Below, piece by piece: positions 46,703 to 60,065 of a stretch of DNA of 64,000 nt. This DNA comes from Pseudomonas sp. G.S.17. GTDB taxonomy: Bacteria; Pseudomonadota; Gammaproteobacteria; Pseudomonadales; Pseudomonadaceae. Numbering within the stretch: position 1 is the stretch's first letter; each line of letters starts with the position of its first letter. The position numbers were made by a program, and so were the translations under genes. The notes beneath the pieces were generated by a model, which was not told the origin of the DNA, searched no databases, and worked only from the letters and a program-made list of their open reading frames with translations. The stretch is from positions 1,736,001-1,800,000 of the forward strand of contig NZ_CP151076.1 in NCBI RefSeq assembly GCF_038096165.1, in the 5' to 3' direction.

Positions 46703-46737
46703 AAATGGCGCAAGCAACGGTCGTTCTTGCGCCATTT
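46703..46737 (+). terminator. 12-bp perfect hairpin between aotJ and aotQ
   Basis: AAATGGCGCAAG-N11-CTTGCGCCATTT followed by T-rich sequence. In binding-protein operons such hairpins reduce read-through and protect the upstream mRNA. Confidence 0.75.
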
Positions 46738-46765
46738 TCATACCCATCCGTGAGGACCGCACATC

Positions 46766-47455
46766 ATGTTGAAAGGCTACGGGGCTGTCATCCTCGAAGG
46801 TGCATGGCTGACGCTGCAACTGGCCTTGTCGTCGATGGCGCTGGCCATTGTTCTCGGCTTGATTGGCGTGGCGCTGCGTCTGTCGCCGGTGCGACAACTT
46901 GCAGTGTTGGGTGATCTGTACTCCACGGTAATCCGCGGGATTCCCGATCTGGTGCTGATTCTGCTGATTTTCTACGGCGGTCAAAGTGTGCTCAACGCCG
47001 TCGCGCCGATGGTCGGCTATGACGACTACATCGAGCTCAGCCCATTGGCTGCGGGGATCGGCACGCTGGGTTTCATCTTCGGCGCCTACCTCTCGGAAAC
47101 CTTTCGCGGTGCCTTCATGGCGATTCCCAAAGGTCAGTCCGAAGCCGGCATGGCGTACGGGATGAGCCGCTTCAACGTATTTTTCCGAATATTGGTGCCG
47201 CAGATGATTCGCCTGGCGATTCCGGGCTTCACCAATAACTGGCTGGTGCTGACCAAGGCCACCGCGCTGATTTCCGTGGTCGGCTTGCAGGACATGATGT
47301 TCAAGGCCAAACAGGCGGCCGACGCGACCCGCGAGCCGTTTACCTTTTTCCTCGCCGTGGCCGCGATGTATCTGGTGATCACCAGTGTTTCGCTGCTGAT
47401 TCTGCGCTTCATCGAAAAACGCTACTCGGTAGGCGTAAGGGCGGCTGACCTATGA
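46766..47455 (+). CDS. aotQ: arginine/ornithine ABC transporter permease AotQ
   Basis: 229 residues, HisQ-type inner-membrane permease of the polar amino acid family with about five helices. The ATPase-contact EAA loop is FRGAFMAIPKGQSEAGMAYG near residues 112-131. GTGAGG lies upstream of the ATG. Overlaps aotM by four bases. Confidence 0.94.
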   Translation: MLKGYGAVILEGAWLTLQLALSSMALAIVLGLIGVALRLSPVRQLAVLGDLYSTVIRGIPDLVLILLIFYGGQSVLNAVAPMVGYDDYIELSPLAAGIGTLGFIFGAYLSETFRGAFMAIPKGQSEAGMAYGMSRFNVFFRILVPQMIRLAIPGFTNNWLVLTKATALISVVGLQDMMFKAKQAADATREPFTFFLAVAAMYLVITSVSLLILRFIEKRYSVGVRAADL

Positions 47456-48150
47456 GCTTCGACTACACCGTGGTCTGGGATAGCCTGCCGATGTATTTCA
47501 GCGGCATGCTGATCACCCTGAAATTGCTGGCGATTTCCCTGTTTTTCGGCCTGCTGACTGCCTTGCCGCTGGGTTTGATGCGCGTCTCGAAAAACCGCTG
47601 GGTCAACATGCCGGCATGGCTGTTCACCTACGTGATTCGCGGCACACCGATGCTCGTGCAGCTGTTTCTCATCTATTACGGACTGGCGCAATTTGCGGTG
47701 GTGCGGGAGAGCTTTCTCTGGCCGCTGCTATCCAGCGCGACCTTCTGCGCGTGCCTGGCCTTCGCGGTCAATACCAGCGCCTATACCGCCGAGATCATTG
47801 CCGGCAGCCTGAAAGCCACGCCCGCCGGTGAAATCGAAGCCGCTCGCGCCATGGGCATGTCCAAGGCCAAGCTGTATCGACGAATTCTGCTGCCCTCGGC
47901 CCTGCGTCGTGCGCTGCCGCAATACAGCAATGAAGTGATCATGATGCTGCAGACCACCAGTCTGGCGTCCATTGTCACGCTGCTCGACATTACCGGCGCG
48001 GCCCGCTCGGTCAACGCCCAGTATTATTTGCCTTTCGAGGCGTTCATTACCGCAGGCGTGTTCTACCTGTGCCTGACATTCATTCTGGTGCGACTGTTCA
48101 AGCTGGCTGAACGCCGCTGGCTGGGCTACCTCGCGCCCCGGAAGGCCTGA
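47452..48150 (+). CDS. aotM: arginine/ornithine ABC transporter permease AotM
   Basis: 232 residues, HisM-type permease; EAA loop ETIA-like region reads AGSLKATPAGEIEAARAMGM near 117-136. Pairs with AotQ to form the channel. Next gene starts one base after the stop. Confidence 0.94.
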   Translation: MSFDYTVVWDSLPMYFSGMLITLKLLAISLFFGLLTALPLGLMRVSKNRWVNMPAWLFTYVIRGTPMLVQLFLIYYGLAQFAVVRESFLWPLLSSATFCACLAFAVNTSAYTAEIIAGSLKATPAGEIEAARAMGMSKAKLYRRILLPSALRRALPQYSNEVIMMLQTTSLASIVTLLDITGAARSVNAQYYLPFEAFITAGVFYLCLTFILVRLFKLAERRWLGYLAPRKA

Positions 48151-48151
48151 C

Positions 48152-49264
48152 ATGCAAAGAACCGATCATGTATTGCCGTGGAGCACTCTCGGCACCGAAC
48201 GCCAGCTGAGCGTGTTTCGTTTTGGCAGCGGCGAGCGCAAGGCCTACATTCAGGCCAGTCTGCACGCCGACGAACTGCCGGGTATGCGCAGCGCCTGGGA
48301 GCTGAAAAAGCGTCTGCTGGAACTGGAAGAGCAGGGCGCGCTGAAGGGTGTCATTGAGCTTGTGCCGGTGGCCAATCCAATCGGCCTCGGGCAACTGCTG
48401 CAAGGCGCCCATCAAGGACGTTTCGAATTCGGCAGCGGCAAGAATTTCAACCGTGACTTCGCCGAATTGAGCGAGCCGGTGGCCGAGTTGCTTGAAGGCC
48501 AGTTGGGCGACGACCCGCACAGCAATGTGCAGTTGATCCGCCAGGCCATGGCCACTGCGCTGGAAAACCTGCCTGCGGCGCAGAGCGAATTGCACGGTTT
48601 GCAGCGCTTGTTGCTCAGTCATGCCTGCACCGCCGATGTGGTGCTCGATCTGCATTGCGACGCTGACGCCGCGCTTCACCTCTATGCCTTGCCGCAGCAT
48701 TGGCCGCAATGGCGTTCGCTGACGGCGCATCTGGACGTTCGGGTGGCGTTGCTGGCCGAAGATTCAGGCGGCAGTTCGTTCGATGAGGCCTGCTCGTTGC
48801 CTTGGTTGCGTCTGTCGCGGATTTTTCCGGACGCGCAGATTCCCCTGGCGTGTCTGGCGACCACCATCGAATTGGGCGGTCAGGCGGATACTGGCAAGCC
48901 GCAAGCCGAGGCCCATGCCGCAGGCATCCTCGCGTTTCTCGCCGAGCAAGGCTTTATCAGCGGCGACTGGCCACAACCGGCCCATGAAGCCTGCGAAGGC
49001 ATGCCGTTCGAAGGCACCGAATTGTTGTTTGCGCCGCATCCCGGCGTGGTGACGTTCCTGCGTTCGGCCGGTGACTGGGTTGACGTCGGTGATCCTCTGT
49101 TCGAAGTCATCGATCCGCTGTCCGACCAGGTCAGCACCGTCTGCACCAATACTGCTGGCGTGTTGTTCGCCATCGAGCGGCTGCGTTACGCACAACCGGG
49201 TTTCTGGCTGGCCAAAGTGGCGGGGCGCACGGCGCGCCGTCATGGCCGTCTGCTCAACGACTGA
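48152..49264 (+). CDS. aotO: AotO, succinylglutamate desuccinylase/aspartoacylase-family protein
   Basis: 370 residues in the AstE/AspA zinc carboxypeptidase superfamily: SLHADELPGM (His and Glu ligands near 36-45), NFNRDF, and VLDLHCDADAALHLY (third His) near 165-180, plus a C-terminal beta domain (APHPGVVTFLRSAGDWVDVG). It is encoded inside the arginine/ornithine uptake operon, yet is not needed for uptake in P. aeruginosa as far as I recall. Zinc ligands are intact, so an enzyme on an acylated amino acid is likely; substrate unknown. Confidence 0.88.
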   Translation: MQRTDHVLPWSTLGTERQLSVFRFGSGERKAYIQASLHADELPGMRSAWELKKRLLELEEQGALKGVIELVPVANPIGLGQLLQGAHQGRFEFGSGKNFNRDFAELSEPVAELLEGQLGDDPHSNVQLIRQAMATALENLPAAQSELHGLQRLLLSHACTADVVLDLHCDADAALHLYALPQHWPQWRSLTAHLDVRVALLAEDSGGSSFDEACSLPWLRLSRIFPDAQIPLACLATTIELGGQADTGKPQAEAHAAGILAFLAEQGFISGDWPQPAHEACEGMPFEGTELLFAPHPGVVTFLRSAGDWVDVGDPLFEVIDPLSDQVSTVCTNTAGVLFAIERLRYAQPGFWLAKVAGRTARRHGRLLND

Positions 49265-49286
49265 CTGTTTTGTGAGAACCGAAAGC

Positions 49287-50051
49287 ATGAACAAACTGGA
49301 AGTCCAGGATCTGCACAAACGCTATGGCAGCCACGAGGTGCTCAAGGGTGTATCCCTGACCGCCAAGGCCGGGGATGTGATCAGCATCATCGGCTCCAGT
49401 GGTTCTGGCAAAAGCACCTTCTTGCGCTGCATCAACCTGCTGGAGCAGCCCCACGCCGGCAAAATCCTGCTCAACAACGAAGAGCTGAAGCTGGTCGCCA
49501 ACAAAGACGGCAGCCTCAAGGCCGCGGACCCGAAACAGCTGCAACGCATGCGCTCGCGGTTATCCATGGTGTTTCAGCATTTCAATCTGTGGTCGCACAT
49601 GACCGCGATGGAAAACATCATTGAAGCGCCGATCCATGTGCTGGGCCTTTCGAAGAAAGAAGCACTGGAAAAAGCCGAGCATTATCTGGCCAAGGTCGGC
49701 GTCGCGCATCGCAAGCACGCTTATCCGGGGCATATGTCCGGCGGCGAACAGCAGCGGGTGGCGATCGCCCGGGCGCTGGCGATGGAGCCGGAAGTCATGC
49801 TCTTCGATGAGCCCACTTCAGCCCTCGATCCAGAGCTGGTTGGCGATGTGCTCAAGGTCATGCAGGCCCTGGCGCTGGAAGGCCGGACGATGGTGGTGGT
49901 GACGCACGAAATGGGCTTTGCCCGGGAAGTTTCCAATCAACTGATCTTCCTGCACAAAGGCATGGTCGAGGAGTGCGGCGATCCACGGGAAGTGCTGGTC
50001 AATCCGCAATCCGAGCGCCTGCAGCAATTTCTGTCCGGTAGCCTCAAGTAA
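49287..50051 (+). CDS. aotP: arginine/ornithine ABC transporter ATPase AotP
   Basis: 254 residues from ATG 49287 (MNKLEVQDLHKRYG). Walker A GSSGSGKST near 36-44, signature MSGGEQQR, Walker B VMLFDEPTSALDPE, H-loop VVTHEMGFARE. HisP-type ATPase of the polar amino acid family; contains the NKDGSLKAADPKQLQRMR insertion typical of HisP relatives. argR follows 158 bp downstream. Confidence 0.95.
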   Translation: MNKLEVQDLHKRYGSHEVLKGVSLTAKAGDVISIIGSSGSGKSTFLRCINLLEQPHAGKILLNNEELKLVANKDGSLKAADPKQLQRMRSRLSMVFQHFNLWSHMTAMENIIEAPIHVLGLSKKEALEKAEHYLAKVGVAHRKHAYPGHMSGGEQQRVAIARALAMEPEVMLFDEPTSALDPELVGDVLKVMQALALEGRTMVVVTHEMGFAREVSNQLIFLHKGMVEECGDPREVLVNPQSERLQQFLSGSLK

Positions 50052-50209
50052 CGAATGGCGTCGTTTTCTCGATGCCTTTAACAACAGAACCGGTCATGCT
50101 GCGCGCCAGACTGACCGTTCAAGATTCAAAGTGAGCCGTTTTCCGTGCTCTAACCTTGCAGGCTGTTCACTCAGTTTGTTCAACAGCGATACGTTCCGGA
50201 CTGCACGCC

Positions 50210-51190
50210 ATGACTGCCCATCGAATCGGTTTTCTCATCTGGCCCAGCACCAAAGCCTTGACTCTGGCGCTGGCCGAGGAAGCCTTGCGTGTGGCGCAGC
50301 GCGTCCATCCCGAAGTGCTCTATGAGTTGACCTTCCTGCAAGCGGAAGCGCCGACCGAAGGCGCCTGGCAATTGCCCGGCGAACCCTGGGTCGGTCGCCT
50401 CGACGGACTGCAAAAGCTGTTTCTGCTGGCAGACGAGCCGCCGGCGCCGATGCCCCAGGCACTGAGCAGTGCGGTCAAGCAACTGGTGCGTTCCGGTTGT
50501 GTCATCGGCGGCTTGTCGGCGGGGGTTTATCCGCTGGCGCAATTGGGTTTGCTGGATGGATATCGCGCTGCCGTGCACTGGCGCTGGCAGGATGATTTCA
50601 GCGAGCGGTTTCCTAAAGTCATCGCCACCAGCCACTTGTTCGACTGGGATCGAGATCGCCTGACAGCTTGCGGCGGCATGTCGGTGCTTGATCTGCTGCT
50701 GGCGGTATTGGCTCGTGATCATGGTGCGGAGCTGGCCGGTGCGGTTTCCGAAGAACTGGTCGTCGAGCGGATTCGTGAAGGCGGCGAGCGCCAGCGCATC
50801 CCGTTGCAGAATCGTCTGGGTTCCAGCCACCCCAAGCTGACCCAGGCTGTGCTGCTGATGGAAGCCAATATCGAAGAGCCGCTGACCACAGATGAAATCG
50901 CCCAGCACGTATGCGTCTCCCGCCGCCAGCTGGAGCGCATTTTCAAGCAGTATCTGAATCGGGTTCCGAGCCAGTACTACCTGGAGCTGCGCCTCAACAA
51001 GGCTCGACAGATGCTGATGCAGACCAGCAAGTCGATCATCCAGATCGGCCTGTCCTGCGGTTTCTCCTCCGGTCCGCATTTCTCCAGCGCGTATCGCAAC
51101 TTCTTCGGCGCCACGCCCCGGGAAGACCGCAACCAGCGCCGCAGCAGCAGCCCGTTCGAATTGTCCTCGGTGCCTGCCGAGCGCGGGTAA
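50210..51190 (+). CDS. argR: arginine-responsive regulator ArgR (AraC family)
   Basis: 326 residues from ATG 50210 (MTAHRIGFLIWPSTKAL). The N-terminal DJ-1/PfpI-like domain (about 1-190) senses arginine; the C-terminal AraC domain (about 215-315) has two helix-turn-helices (TTDEIAQHVCVSRRQLERIF and IIQIGLSCGFSSGPHFSSAY). It is the arginine regulator of Pseudomonas, not the E. coli ArgR family. Placed after aotP, and probably autoregulated through the aotJ promoter. Confidence 0.95.
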   Translation: MTAHRIGFLIWPSTKALTLALAEEALRVAQRVHPEVLYELTFLQAEAPTEGAWQLPGEPWVGRLDGLQKLFLLADEPPAPMPQALSSAVKQLVRSGCVIGGLSAGVYPLAQLGLLDGYRAAVHWRWQDDFSERFPKVIATSHLFDWDRDRLTACGGMSVLDLLLAVLARDHGAELAGAVSEELVVERIREGGERQRIPLQNRLGSSHPKLTQAVLLMEANIEEPLTTDEIAQHVCVSRRQLERIFKQYLNRVPSQYYLELRLNKARQMLMQTSKSIIQIGLSCGFSSGPHFSSAYRNFFGATPREDRNQRRSSSPFELSSVPAERG

Positions 51191-51201
51191 GGCGTAAGCT
51201 T

Positions 51202-51288
51202 GTTGGAGCGAGGCTTGCCCGCGAAGAACGATGATGCGTTCTTCCTGACCACCGCGGCGATTGGTTCGCGGGCAAGCCACGCTCCAAC
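51202..51288. repeat. inverted REP pair
   Basis: GTTGGAGCGAGGCTTGCCCGCG and CGCGGGCAAGCCACGCTCCAAC between argR and aruC. Confidence 0.82.
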
Positions 51289-51367
51289 AGATCCCCGTAG
51301 AAATCAAAGCATCTGTATCTGCAATTCCATTGGGTCAACGTTTAAACTGCGCCTTTGCGAACCTATA

Positions 51368-52733
<1,366 letters not shown>

Positions 52734-52757
52734 TAACGGCTGCAGTAGCGCAACACT

Positions 52758-52796
52758 CCCCGACGTTCGCCCCTTGAGCGGGCGTCGGGCATTTTT
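52758..52796 (+). terminator. terminator after aruC
   Basis: CCCGACG and CGTCGGG with an inner CGCCC/GGGCG pairing, then ATTTTT. It would lower read-through into aruF. Confidence 0.75.
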
Positions 52797-52840
52797 CTGG
52801 TGCCGTGTGGACTGCAATTCACAGGGCGCTTTTTTTCTGT

Positions 52841-52864
52841 GCCGGAAGTGTCCGGCCGTTTTTT
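52841..52864 (+). terminator. second terminator-like hairpin before aruF
   Basis: GCCGG-AAGTGT-CCGGC followed by CGTTTTTT, ending 18 bases before the aruF ATG and just ahead of its AAGGAG site. Confidence 0.6.
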
Positions 52865-52882
52865 CTGGTAAGGAGTGGCACC

Positions 52883-53914
52883 ATGCTCGTGATGCGCCCC
52901 GCGCAAATGGCTGATCTGGCGGAGGTTCAACGCCTCGCCGCCGACAGCCCGATCGGTGTCACGTCCCTGCCCGACGATGCTGGCCGTCTCAGCGACAAGA
53001 TCAGCGCTTCAGAAGCGTCGTTCTCCGCCGAAGTCAGTTTCAACGGTGAAGAAAGTTACTTCTTCGTCCTCGAAGACAGCGAAACCGGGCGTCTGGTCGG
53101 CTGCTCGGGCATTGTCGCCTCGGCGGGCTATTCCGAACCCTTCTACAGCTTTCGCAACGAGACCTTCGTTCACGCTTCCCGCGAACTGAAGATCCACAAC
53201 AAGATTCACGTGCTTTCCCAATGCCATGACCTTACCGGCAACAGCTTGCTGACCAGCTTCTACGTGGTTCCGGAACTGGTGGGCAGCGCATGGTCGGAGC
53301 TTAATTCCCGTGGCCGGCTGTTGTTCGTCGCCAGCCATCCGGAGCGTTTTGCCGATTCGGTGGTGACCGAGATCGTCGGCTACAGCGATGAAAACGGTGA
53401 CTCGCCTTTCTGGGACGCCATCGGCCGTAACTTTTTCGACCTGAACTACGCCGCCGCCGAGCGTCTTTGTGGCCTGAAAAGCCGGACCTTCCTCGCCGAG
53501 CTGATGCCGCATTATCCGATCTACGTGCCGCTGTTGCCGGACGCCGCCCAGGAAGCCATGGGTCAGGTGCATCCACGGGCGCAAATCACCTTCGACATCC
53601 TGATGCGTGAAGGCTTCGAGACCGATCATTACATCGATATCTTCGACGGCGGGCCCACCCTGCATGCACGAGTCTCGGGGATTCGCTCCATTGCCCAGAG
53701 CCGACTGGTTCCAGTCAAGGTCGATCAGAACAAGTCCACTGACGCGGGCACTGGCGGCCGGCTGTATCTGGTGGCAAACGGCCTGTTGCAGGATTACCGC
53801 GCCGTCTTGCTGGAACTGGACTGGGCGCCCGGAAAACCGGTGTTGTTGAGTCTGGAAGCCGCCGAAGCCCTGGGCGTCGGTGAAGGCGCCAGCGTGCGCA
53901 TCGTGGCGGTCTGA
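52883..53914 (+). CDS. aruF: arginine N-succinyltransferase subunit alpha
   Basis: 343 residues from ATG 52883 (MLVMRPAQMADLAEV) with AAGGAG upstream. Transfers succinyl from succinyl-CoA to arginine/ornithine. GNAT-like AstA fold; shares blocks with aruG such as DLTGNS, EIVGYSDENGDSPFWDAIGR versus EMRGMSDEEGHSPFWESLGR, and FLAELMPHYPIYV. The pair forms a heteromer in Pseudomonas. Confidence 0.95.
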   Translation: MLVMRPAQMADLAEVQRLAADSPIGVTSLPDDAGRLSDKISASEASFSAEVSFNGEESYFFVLEDSETGRLVGCSGIVASAGYSEPFYSFRNETFVHASRELKIHNKIHVLSQCHDLTGNSLLTSFYVVPELVGSAWSELNSRGRLLFVASHPERFADSVVTEIVGYSDENGDSPFWDAIGRNFFDLNYAAAERLCGLKSRTFLAELMPHYPIYVPLLPDAAQEAMGQVHPRAQITFDILMREGFETDHYIDIFDGGPTLHARVSGIRSIAQSRLVPVKVDQNKSTDAGTGGRLYLVANGLLQDYRAVLLELDWAPGKPVLLSLEAAEALGVGEGASVRIVAV

Positions 53915-53991
53915 GACAGCCGATTGATTCTGGATTGCAGGTTTAGCGAGTTTCGCGGGCTCCTTCGGGGAATCCGCGCTGAGGAGATAGC

Positions 53992-56483
<2,492 letters not shown>

Positions 56484-56529
56484 TGTACCGACCTGACGCC
56501 TATAAAAAAAGATCCACGGAGCCGTGCCG

Positions 56530-57876
56530 ATGAAATCCTGTGAAGTCAATTTTGACGGCCTTGTCGGGCCGACCCACAACTACGGTGGACTGTCCTACGG
56601 CAACGTCGCCTCCCAGAGCAACAGCCAGCAGTCCTCGAACCCGCGTGAAGCGGCGTTGCAGGGCCTGGCGAAAATGAAAGCGCTGATGGAGATGGGCTTT
56701 ACCCAAGGTGTACTGGCCCCGCAGGAACGCCCTGATGTTGGTGGCCTGCGCAAGCTGGGTTTCAGCGGCAGCGATGCGCAAGTGATCGAGCAGGCCGCGA
56801 AGCAGGCCATGCCCTTGCTGGTTGCCAGCTGCTCCGCATCGAGCATGTGGGTCGCCAATGCCGCAACGGTCAGCCCGAGCGCCGACACGGCCGATGGCCG
56901 CGTGCATTTCACGGCCGCCAACCTCAACTGCAAATATCACCGCAGCATCGAACACCCCACGACGAGCCGCGTACTTGGGGCGATGTTCGCCAATCAGCAA
57001 CACTTTGCCCATCACGCAGCGCTGCCTGCGGTTGCGCAATTTGGCGACGAAGGTGCGGCCAACCACACCCGTCTGTGCCGCGATTATGGCGAAGCCGGGG
57101 TCGAGTTCTTTGTGTTCGGCCGCAGCGCGTTCGACACCCGTTATCCCGCACCGCAGAAATACCCGGCCCGACAAACGCTGGAAGCCTCGCAAGCCGTGGC
57201 GCGTCTGCATGGTTTGAGCGACAGCGGAGTCGTCTATGGCCAGCAGAATCCATCGGTCATCGATCAGGGTGTGTTCCATAACGATGTGATCGCAGTCGGC
57301 AATGGCGAAGTGCTGTTCTATCACGAGGATGCGTTCATCCACACCGAGAGCATGCTCGCCGAGTTGCAGGAAAAGCTCGCTGCGTGCGGTGGCCAGCTGC
57401 GCGCGATTTGCGTGCCCCGCGCCGAAGTGACGGTCGAGGATGCAGTGCGCTCCTATCTATTTAACAGCCAGCTTCTCTCCCGCGCCGACGGCTCGATGCT
57501 GCTGATCGTGCCGGAAGAGTGTCGCGGCAACGAGCGTGTCTGGCGTTATCTGCAAGGCCTGATCGCCGGTGCGAACCCGGTGGCAGAGGTGAAAGTCTTC
57601 GATCTCAAGCAAAGTATGCAGAACGGCGGCGGCCCGGCATGCCTGCGTTTGCGCGTCGCGCTTAACGAAACCGAGCTGGCGGCGGTCAATCCAGGGGTTA
57701 TCATGACGGCGCCGTTGTACGCCACGCTGACGGAGTGGGTCGATAAGCATTATCGCGATCGCATGCGCGAAACCGATCTGGCTGATCCGCAACTGTTGCT
57801 TGAATGCCGCGCGGCACTGGATGAATTGACCCAGATCCTTAAACTGGGCTCGGTCTATCCTTTCCAACGTGTTTGA
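56530..57876 (+). CDS. aruB: N-succinylarginine dihydrolase
   Basis: 448 residues from ATG 56530 ([16 protein letters not shown]). Hydrolyses succinylarginine to succinylornithine, CO2 and two ammonium, step two. AstB amidinotransferase fold: [54 protein letters not shown] with the catalytic His, and nucleophile C371 in [10 protein letters not shown]. Family length is about 447. Confidence 0.95.
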   Translation: MKSCEVNFDGLVGPTHNYGGLSYGNVASQSNSQQSSNPREAALQGLAKMKALMEMGFTQGVLAPQERPDVGGLRKLGFSGSDAQVIEQAAKQAMPLLVASCSASSMWVANAATVSPSADTADGRVHFTAANLNCKYHRSIEHPTTSRVLGAMFANQQHFAHHAALPAVAQFGDEGAANHTRLCRDYGEAGVEFFVFGRSAFDTRYPAPQKYPARQTLEASQAVARLHGLSDSGVVYGQQNPSVIDQGVFHNDVIAVGNGEVLFYHEDAFIHTESMLAELQEKLAACGGQLRAICVPRAEVTVEDAVRSYLFNSQLLSRADGSMLLIVPEECRGNERVWRYLQGLIAGANPVAEVKVFDLKQSMQNGGGPACLRLRVALNETELAAVNPGVIMTAPLYATLTEWVDKHYRDRMRETDLADPQLLLECRAALDELTQILKLGSVYPFQRV

Positions 57877-57942
57877 TCCCGAGGCGCGTCTGATGCAAGG
57901 CATCGGGCGCCGGTTTTTTCCTCTCTATAAGAGATTTCGATT

Positions 57943-58233
57943 ATGAGCGACACCCTGCAGTTGATCCTTGAAGACACCGATGGCACCCAGCTGGAAACTT
58001 CCTGCACCCGCGTCGCTGTCATGTGGCAGGGCAAGGAATTGTGGATCCAGCACGATGGCCGCGGCCAGTTGCTGATCGGCGTTGACGTCGAGGAAGGCGA
58101 TGCCGAATACGCCAACCTGTTGCTGCGTCCATTGGCCACCAATCTGGTCAGCCTGCAACTGGAAATGGAGCCGGCTGAGGTTGGCGACGACGAAGAACAC
58201 GTCCACGGTCCGGACTGCAATCACGATCACTAA
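57943..58233 (+). CDS. small acidic protein with His-rich tail, unknown function
   Basis: 96 residues starting MSDTLQLILEDTDGTQLETS. Beta-rich acidic body (VMWQGKELWIQHDGRGQLLI, VDVEEGD) and a tail HVHGPDCNHDH with four His, one Cys and two Asp, a plausible metal-binding motif. No signal peptide. It sits inside the arginine degradation operon between aruB and aruE, 66 bases after one and 12 before the other. A gene at this place is also in PAO1 (PA0900 from memory). No known function. Confidence 0.8.
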   Translation: MSDTLQLILEDTDGTQLETSCTRVAVMWQGKELWIQHDGRGQLLIGVDVEEGDAEYANLLLRPLATNLVSLQLEMEPAEVGDDEEHVHGPDCNHDH

Positions 58234-58245
58234 GGAACACCGCCA

Positions 58246-59253
58246 ATGCTCGCCCTCGGCAAACTGCTTGAACTGACCCTGGCTGGACGTGAACCAGCGG
58301 AAAAGACTCAAACGACTGTCGGCGGCGTGCGCTTGCGCTGGCTGAGCGAAGGGGCGCTGGAAGTTCGTCCGCCGCAGGATCTGGATAACGGCACTGACCT
58401 GTTGTTATCCGCCGGTATCCACGGCAATGAAACCGCGCCCATCGAGCTGCTGGACGAACTGATCCACAGCATTGCGCGCAATGAGCTCAAGCCGCGCGCA
58501 CGAATTCTTTTTCTGTTTGGCAATCCCGAAGCGATTCGTCGCGGCGAGCGTTACGTCGAACAGGACGTCAACCGGTTGTTCAACGGCCGTCACGAACTCA
58601 GTGGTGGGCCGGAAGCGCTGCGTGCCTGTGAGCTGGAGCGTTTGGCCGATACCTTTTTCAGCCTGCCGGACCGCTATCGCCTGCATTACGACCTGCACAC
58701 CGCGATTCGTGGCTCGAAGATCGAGCAATTCGCGTTGTACCCGTGGAAAGAAGGTCGCCAGCATTCCCGTCGTGAACTGGCGCGGCTGCGCGCAGCGGGC
58801 ATGGAAGCGGTGCTGTTGCAGAACAAGCCGTCCATCGTGTTCAGCTCGTATACCTACGACAAGCTGGGTGCCGAGTCTTTCACGCTGGAACTGGGCAAAG
58901 CCCGGCCATTCGGTCAGAACCAGCAGGTCAATATCAGGCCTTTGCACGCAAGGCTGGTGCGGATCATCGATGGCAGCGAAACCGTGGACGAAGAAAGTCT
59001 GGAGGGTTTGCAGCTGTTCAGCGTGGCGCGGGAAATCATCAAGCACAGCGATGCGTTCCGGCTGCATTTGCCGGTCGACGTGGAAAACTTTTCCGAACTG
59101 GATAAAGGCTACGTGCTGGCCGAAGATCTGGCCGATTCACGCTGGATCGTCGAGGAGGAGGGCGCCCGCATCATTTTCCCCAATCCCAAGGTCAAGAACG
59201 GCCTGCGTGCGGGGATATTGATCGTGCCAACGACGGCTGATGGGTTGGTTTGA
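58246..59253 (+). CDS. aruE: succinylglutamate desuccinylase
   Basis: 335 residues starting [16 protein letters not shown], with AAGGAA upstream. Zinc enzyme releasing glutamate and succinate, last step of the pathway. Ligands: [12 protein letters not shown] (His, Glu) near 63-74 and [11 protein letters not shown] (His) near 149-159; catalytic Glu probably in [12 protein letters not shown] near 212. Same superfamily as aotO in the uptake operon. Confidence 0.95.
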   Translation: MLALGKLLELTLAGREPAEKTQTTVGGVRLRWLSEGALEVRPPQDLDNGTDLLLSAGIHGNETAPIELLDELIHSIARNELKPRARILFLFGNPEAIRRGERYVEQDVNRLFNGRHELSGGPEALRACELERLADTFFSLPDRYRLHYDLHTAIRGSKIEQFALYPWKEGRQHSRRELARLRAAGMEAVLLQNKPSIVFSSYTYDKLGAESFTLELGKARPFGQNQQVNIRPLHARLVRIIDGSETVDEESLEGLQLFSVAREIIKHSDAFRLHLPVDVENFSELDKGYVLAEDLADSRWIVEEEGARIIFPNPKVKNGLRAGILIVPTTADGLV

Positions 59254-59292
59254 ACGTAGCAATCTCTGCGTCGCGTGACTAACACCACTCCC

Positions 59293-59395
59293 GTTGGAGC
59301 GAGCGGGCGGCGTTCCGACTTGCCCGCGAATCGGCCGTAGGAGCGACTCGAGTCGCGAAGGCTTCAATTGCCCTCCCGGCTAAAGCCGGTCCTAC
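59293..59395. repeat. composite of REP elements
   Basis: GTTGGAGCGAGCGGGCGG, CGACTTGCCCGCGAATCGG, GTAGGAGCGACTCGAGTCGCG and CCGGCTAAAGCCGGTCCTAC follow each other, so at least three REP families are nested here between convergent genes. Confidence 0.75.
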
Positions 59396-59424
59396 AGCAA
59401 GCCTCGCCTACAGAATTTCGCTGT

Positions 59425-59937
59425 TTAGCCTGCTGCCTTCTGCAAGGTCAGAGCGCGACGCAGGTCGCGCAGCTTGTTCAGCGTATCAGCGCAGGTTTGT
59501 GCTGCTTCCTTGCCTTTCACGACGAAATGATTGAAGAAGAAATTCTGGTGCTCATCGCCAGCGTGGAAGTTGTGCGGTGTCAGCACCACCGAGAAAACGG
59601 GAACCTGGGTCTCCAACTGTACTTGCATCAAGGCGCTGATGACTGATTGAGCAACGAACTCATGACGATACAGGCCGCCATCCACTACCAGGCCCGCCGC
59701 GACAATGCCCGCGTAACGACCGCTATTGGCCAGCAACTTGGCGTGCAAGGGAATCTCAAACGCACCGCCGACTTCGAAGAAATCGATGTCGGCTTCGGTG
59801 TAGCCATGAGTGGCCATTTCAGCGACAAAGCCAATTCGGCTCTGATCGACAATATCTTTGTGCCAGCAGGCCTGGATAAACGCGATACGTTCGTTCGAAT
59901 GGTTTTTGCTTTTGCTGTCGATTGCGGTGGGTTGCAT
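59425..59937 (-). CDS. ribH2: 6,7-dimethyl-8-ribityllumazine synthase, type II
   Basis: 170 residues from ATG 59937 (MQPTAIDSKSKNHSNER) with CAGGAG upstream. Penultimate step of riboflavin synthesis. RibH2-type sequence: AFIQACWHKDIVDQSR, FEVGGAFEIPLHAKLLANSG, DGGLYRHEFVAQ and PVFSVVLTPHNFH, the decameric class, unlike RibH1 that is encoded with ribD/nusB. It is a single gene with its own FMN riboswitch. Confidence 0.93.
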   Translation of the reverse strand: MQPTAIDSKSKNHSNERIAFIQACWHKDIVDQSRIGFVAEMATHGYTEADIDFFEVGGAFEIPLHAKLLANSGRYAGIVAAGLVVDGGLYRHEFVAQSVISALMQVQLETQVPVFSVVLTPHNFHAGDEHQNFFFNHFVVKGKEAAQTCADTLNKLRDLRRALTLQKAAG

Positions 59938-60065
59938 GTGTTCTGTCTCCTGTTTGTGAAAAAAACAGGGCGCTTTGGATCGAAAGGGATTCAAGGGGTA
60001 CGAACACACTTCGCCAGAACGATTGAGTTCATGGCATTGCTGTACGGACGGTCCTTTGCTGCCAA

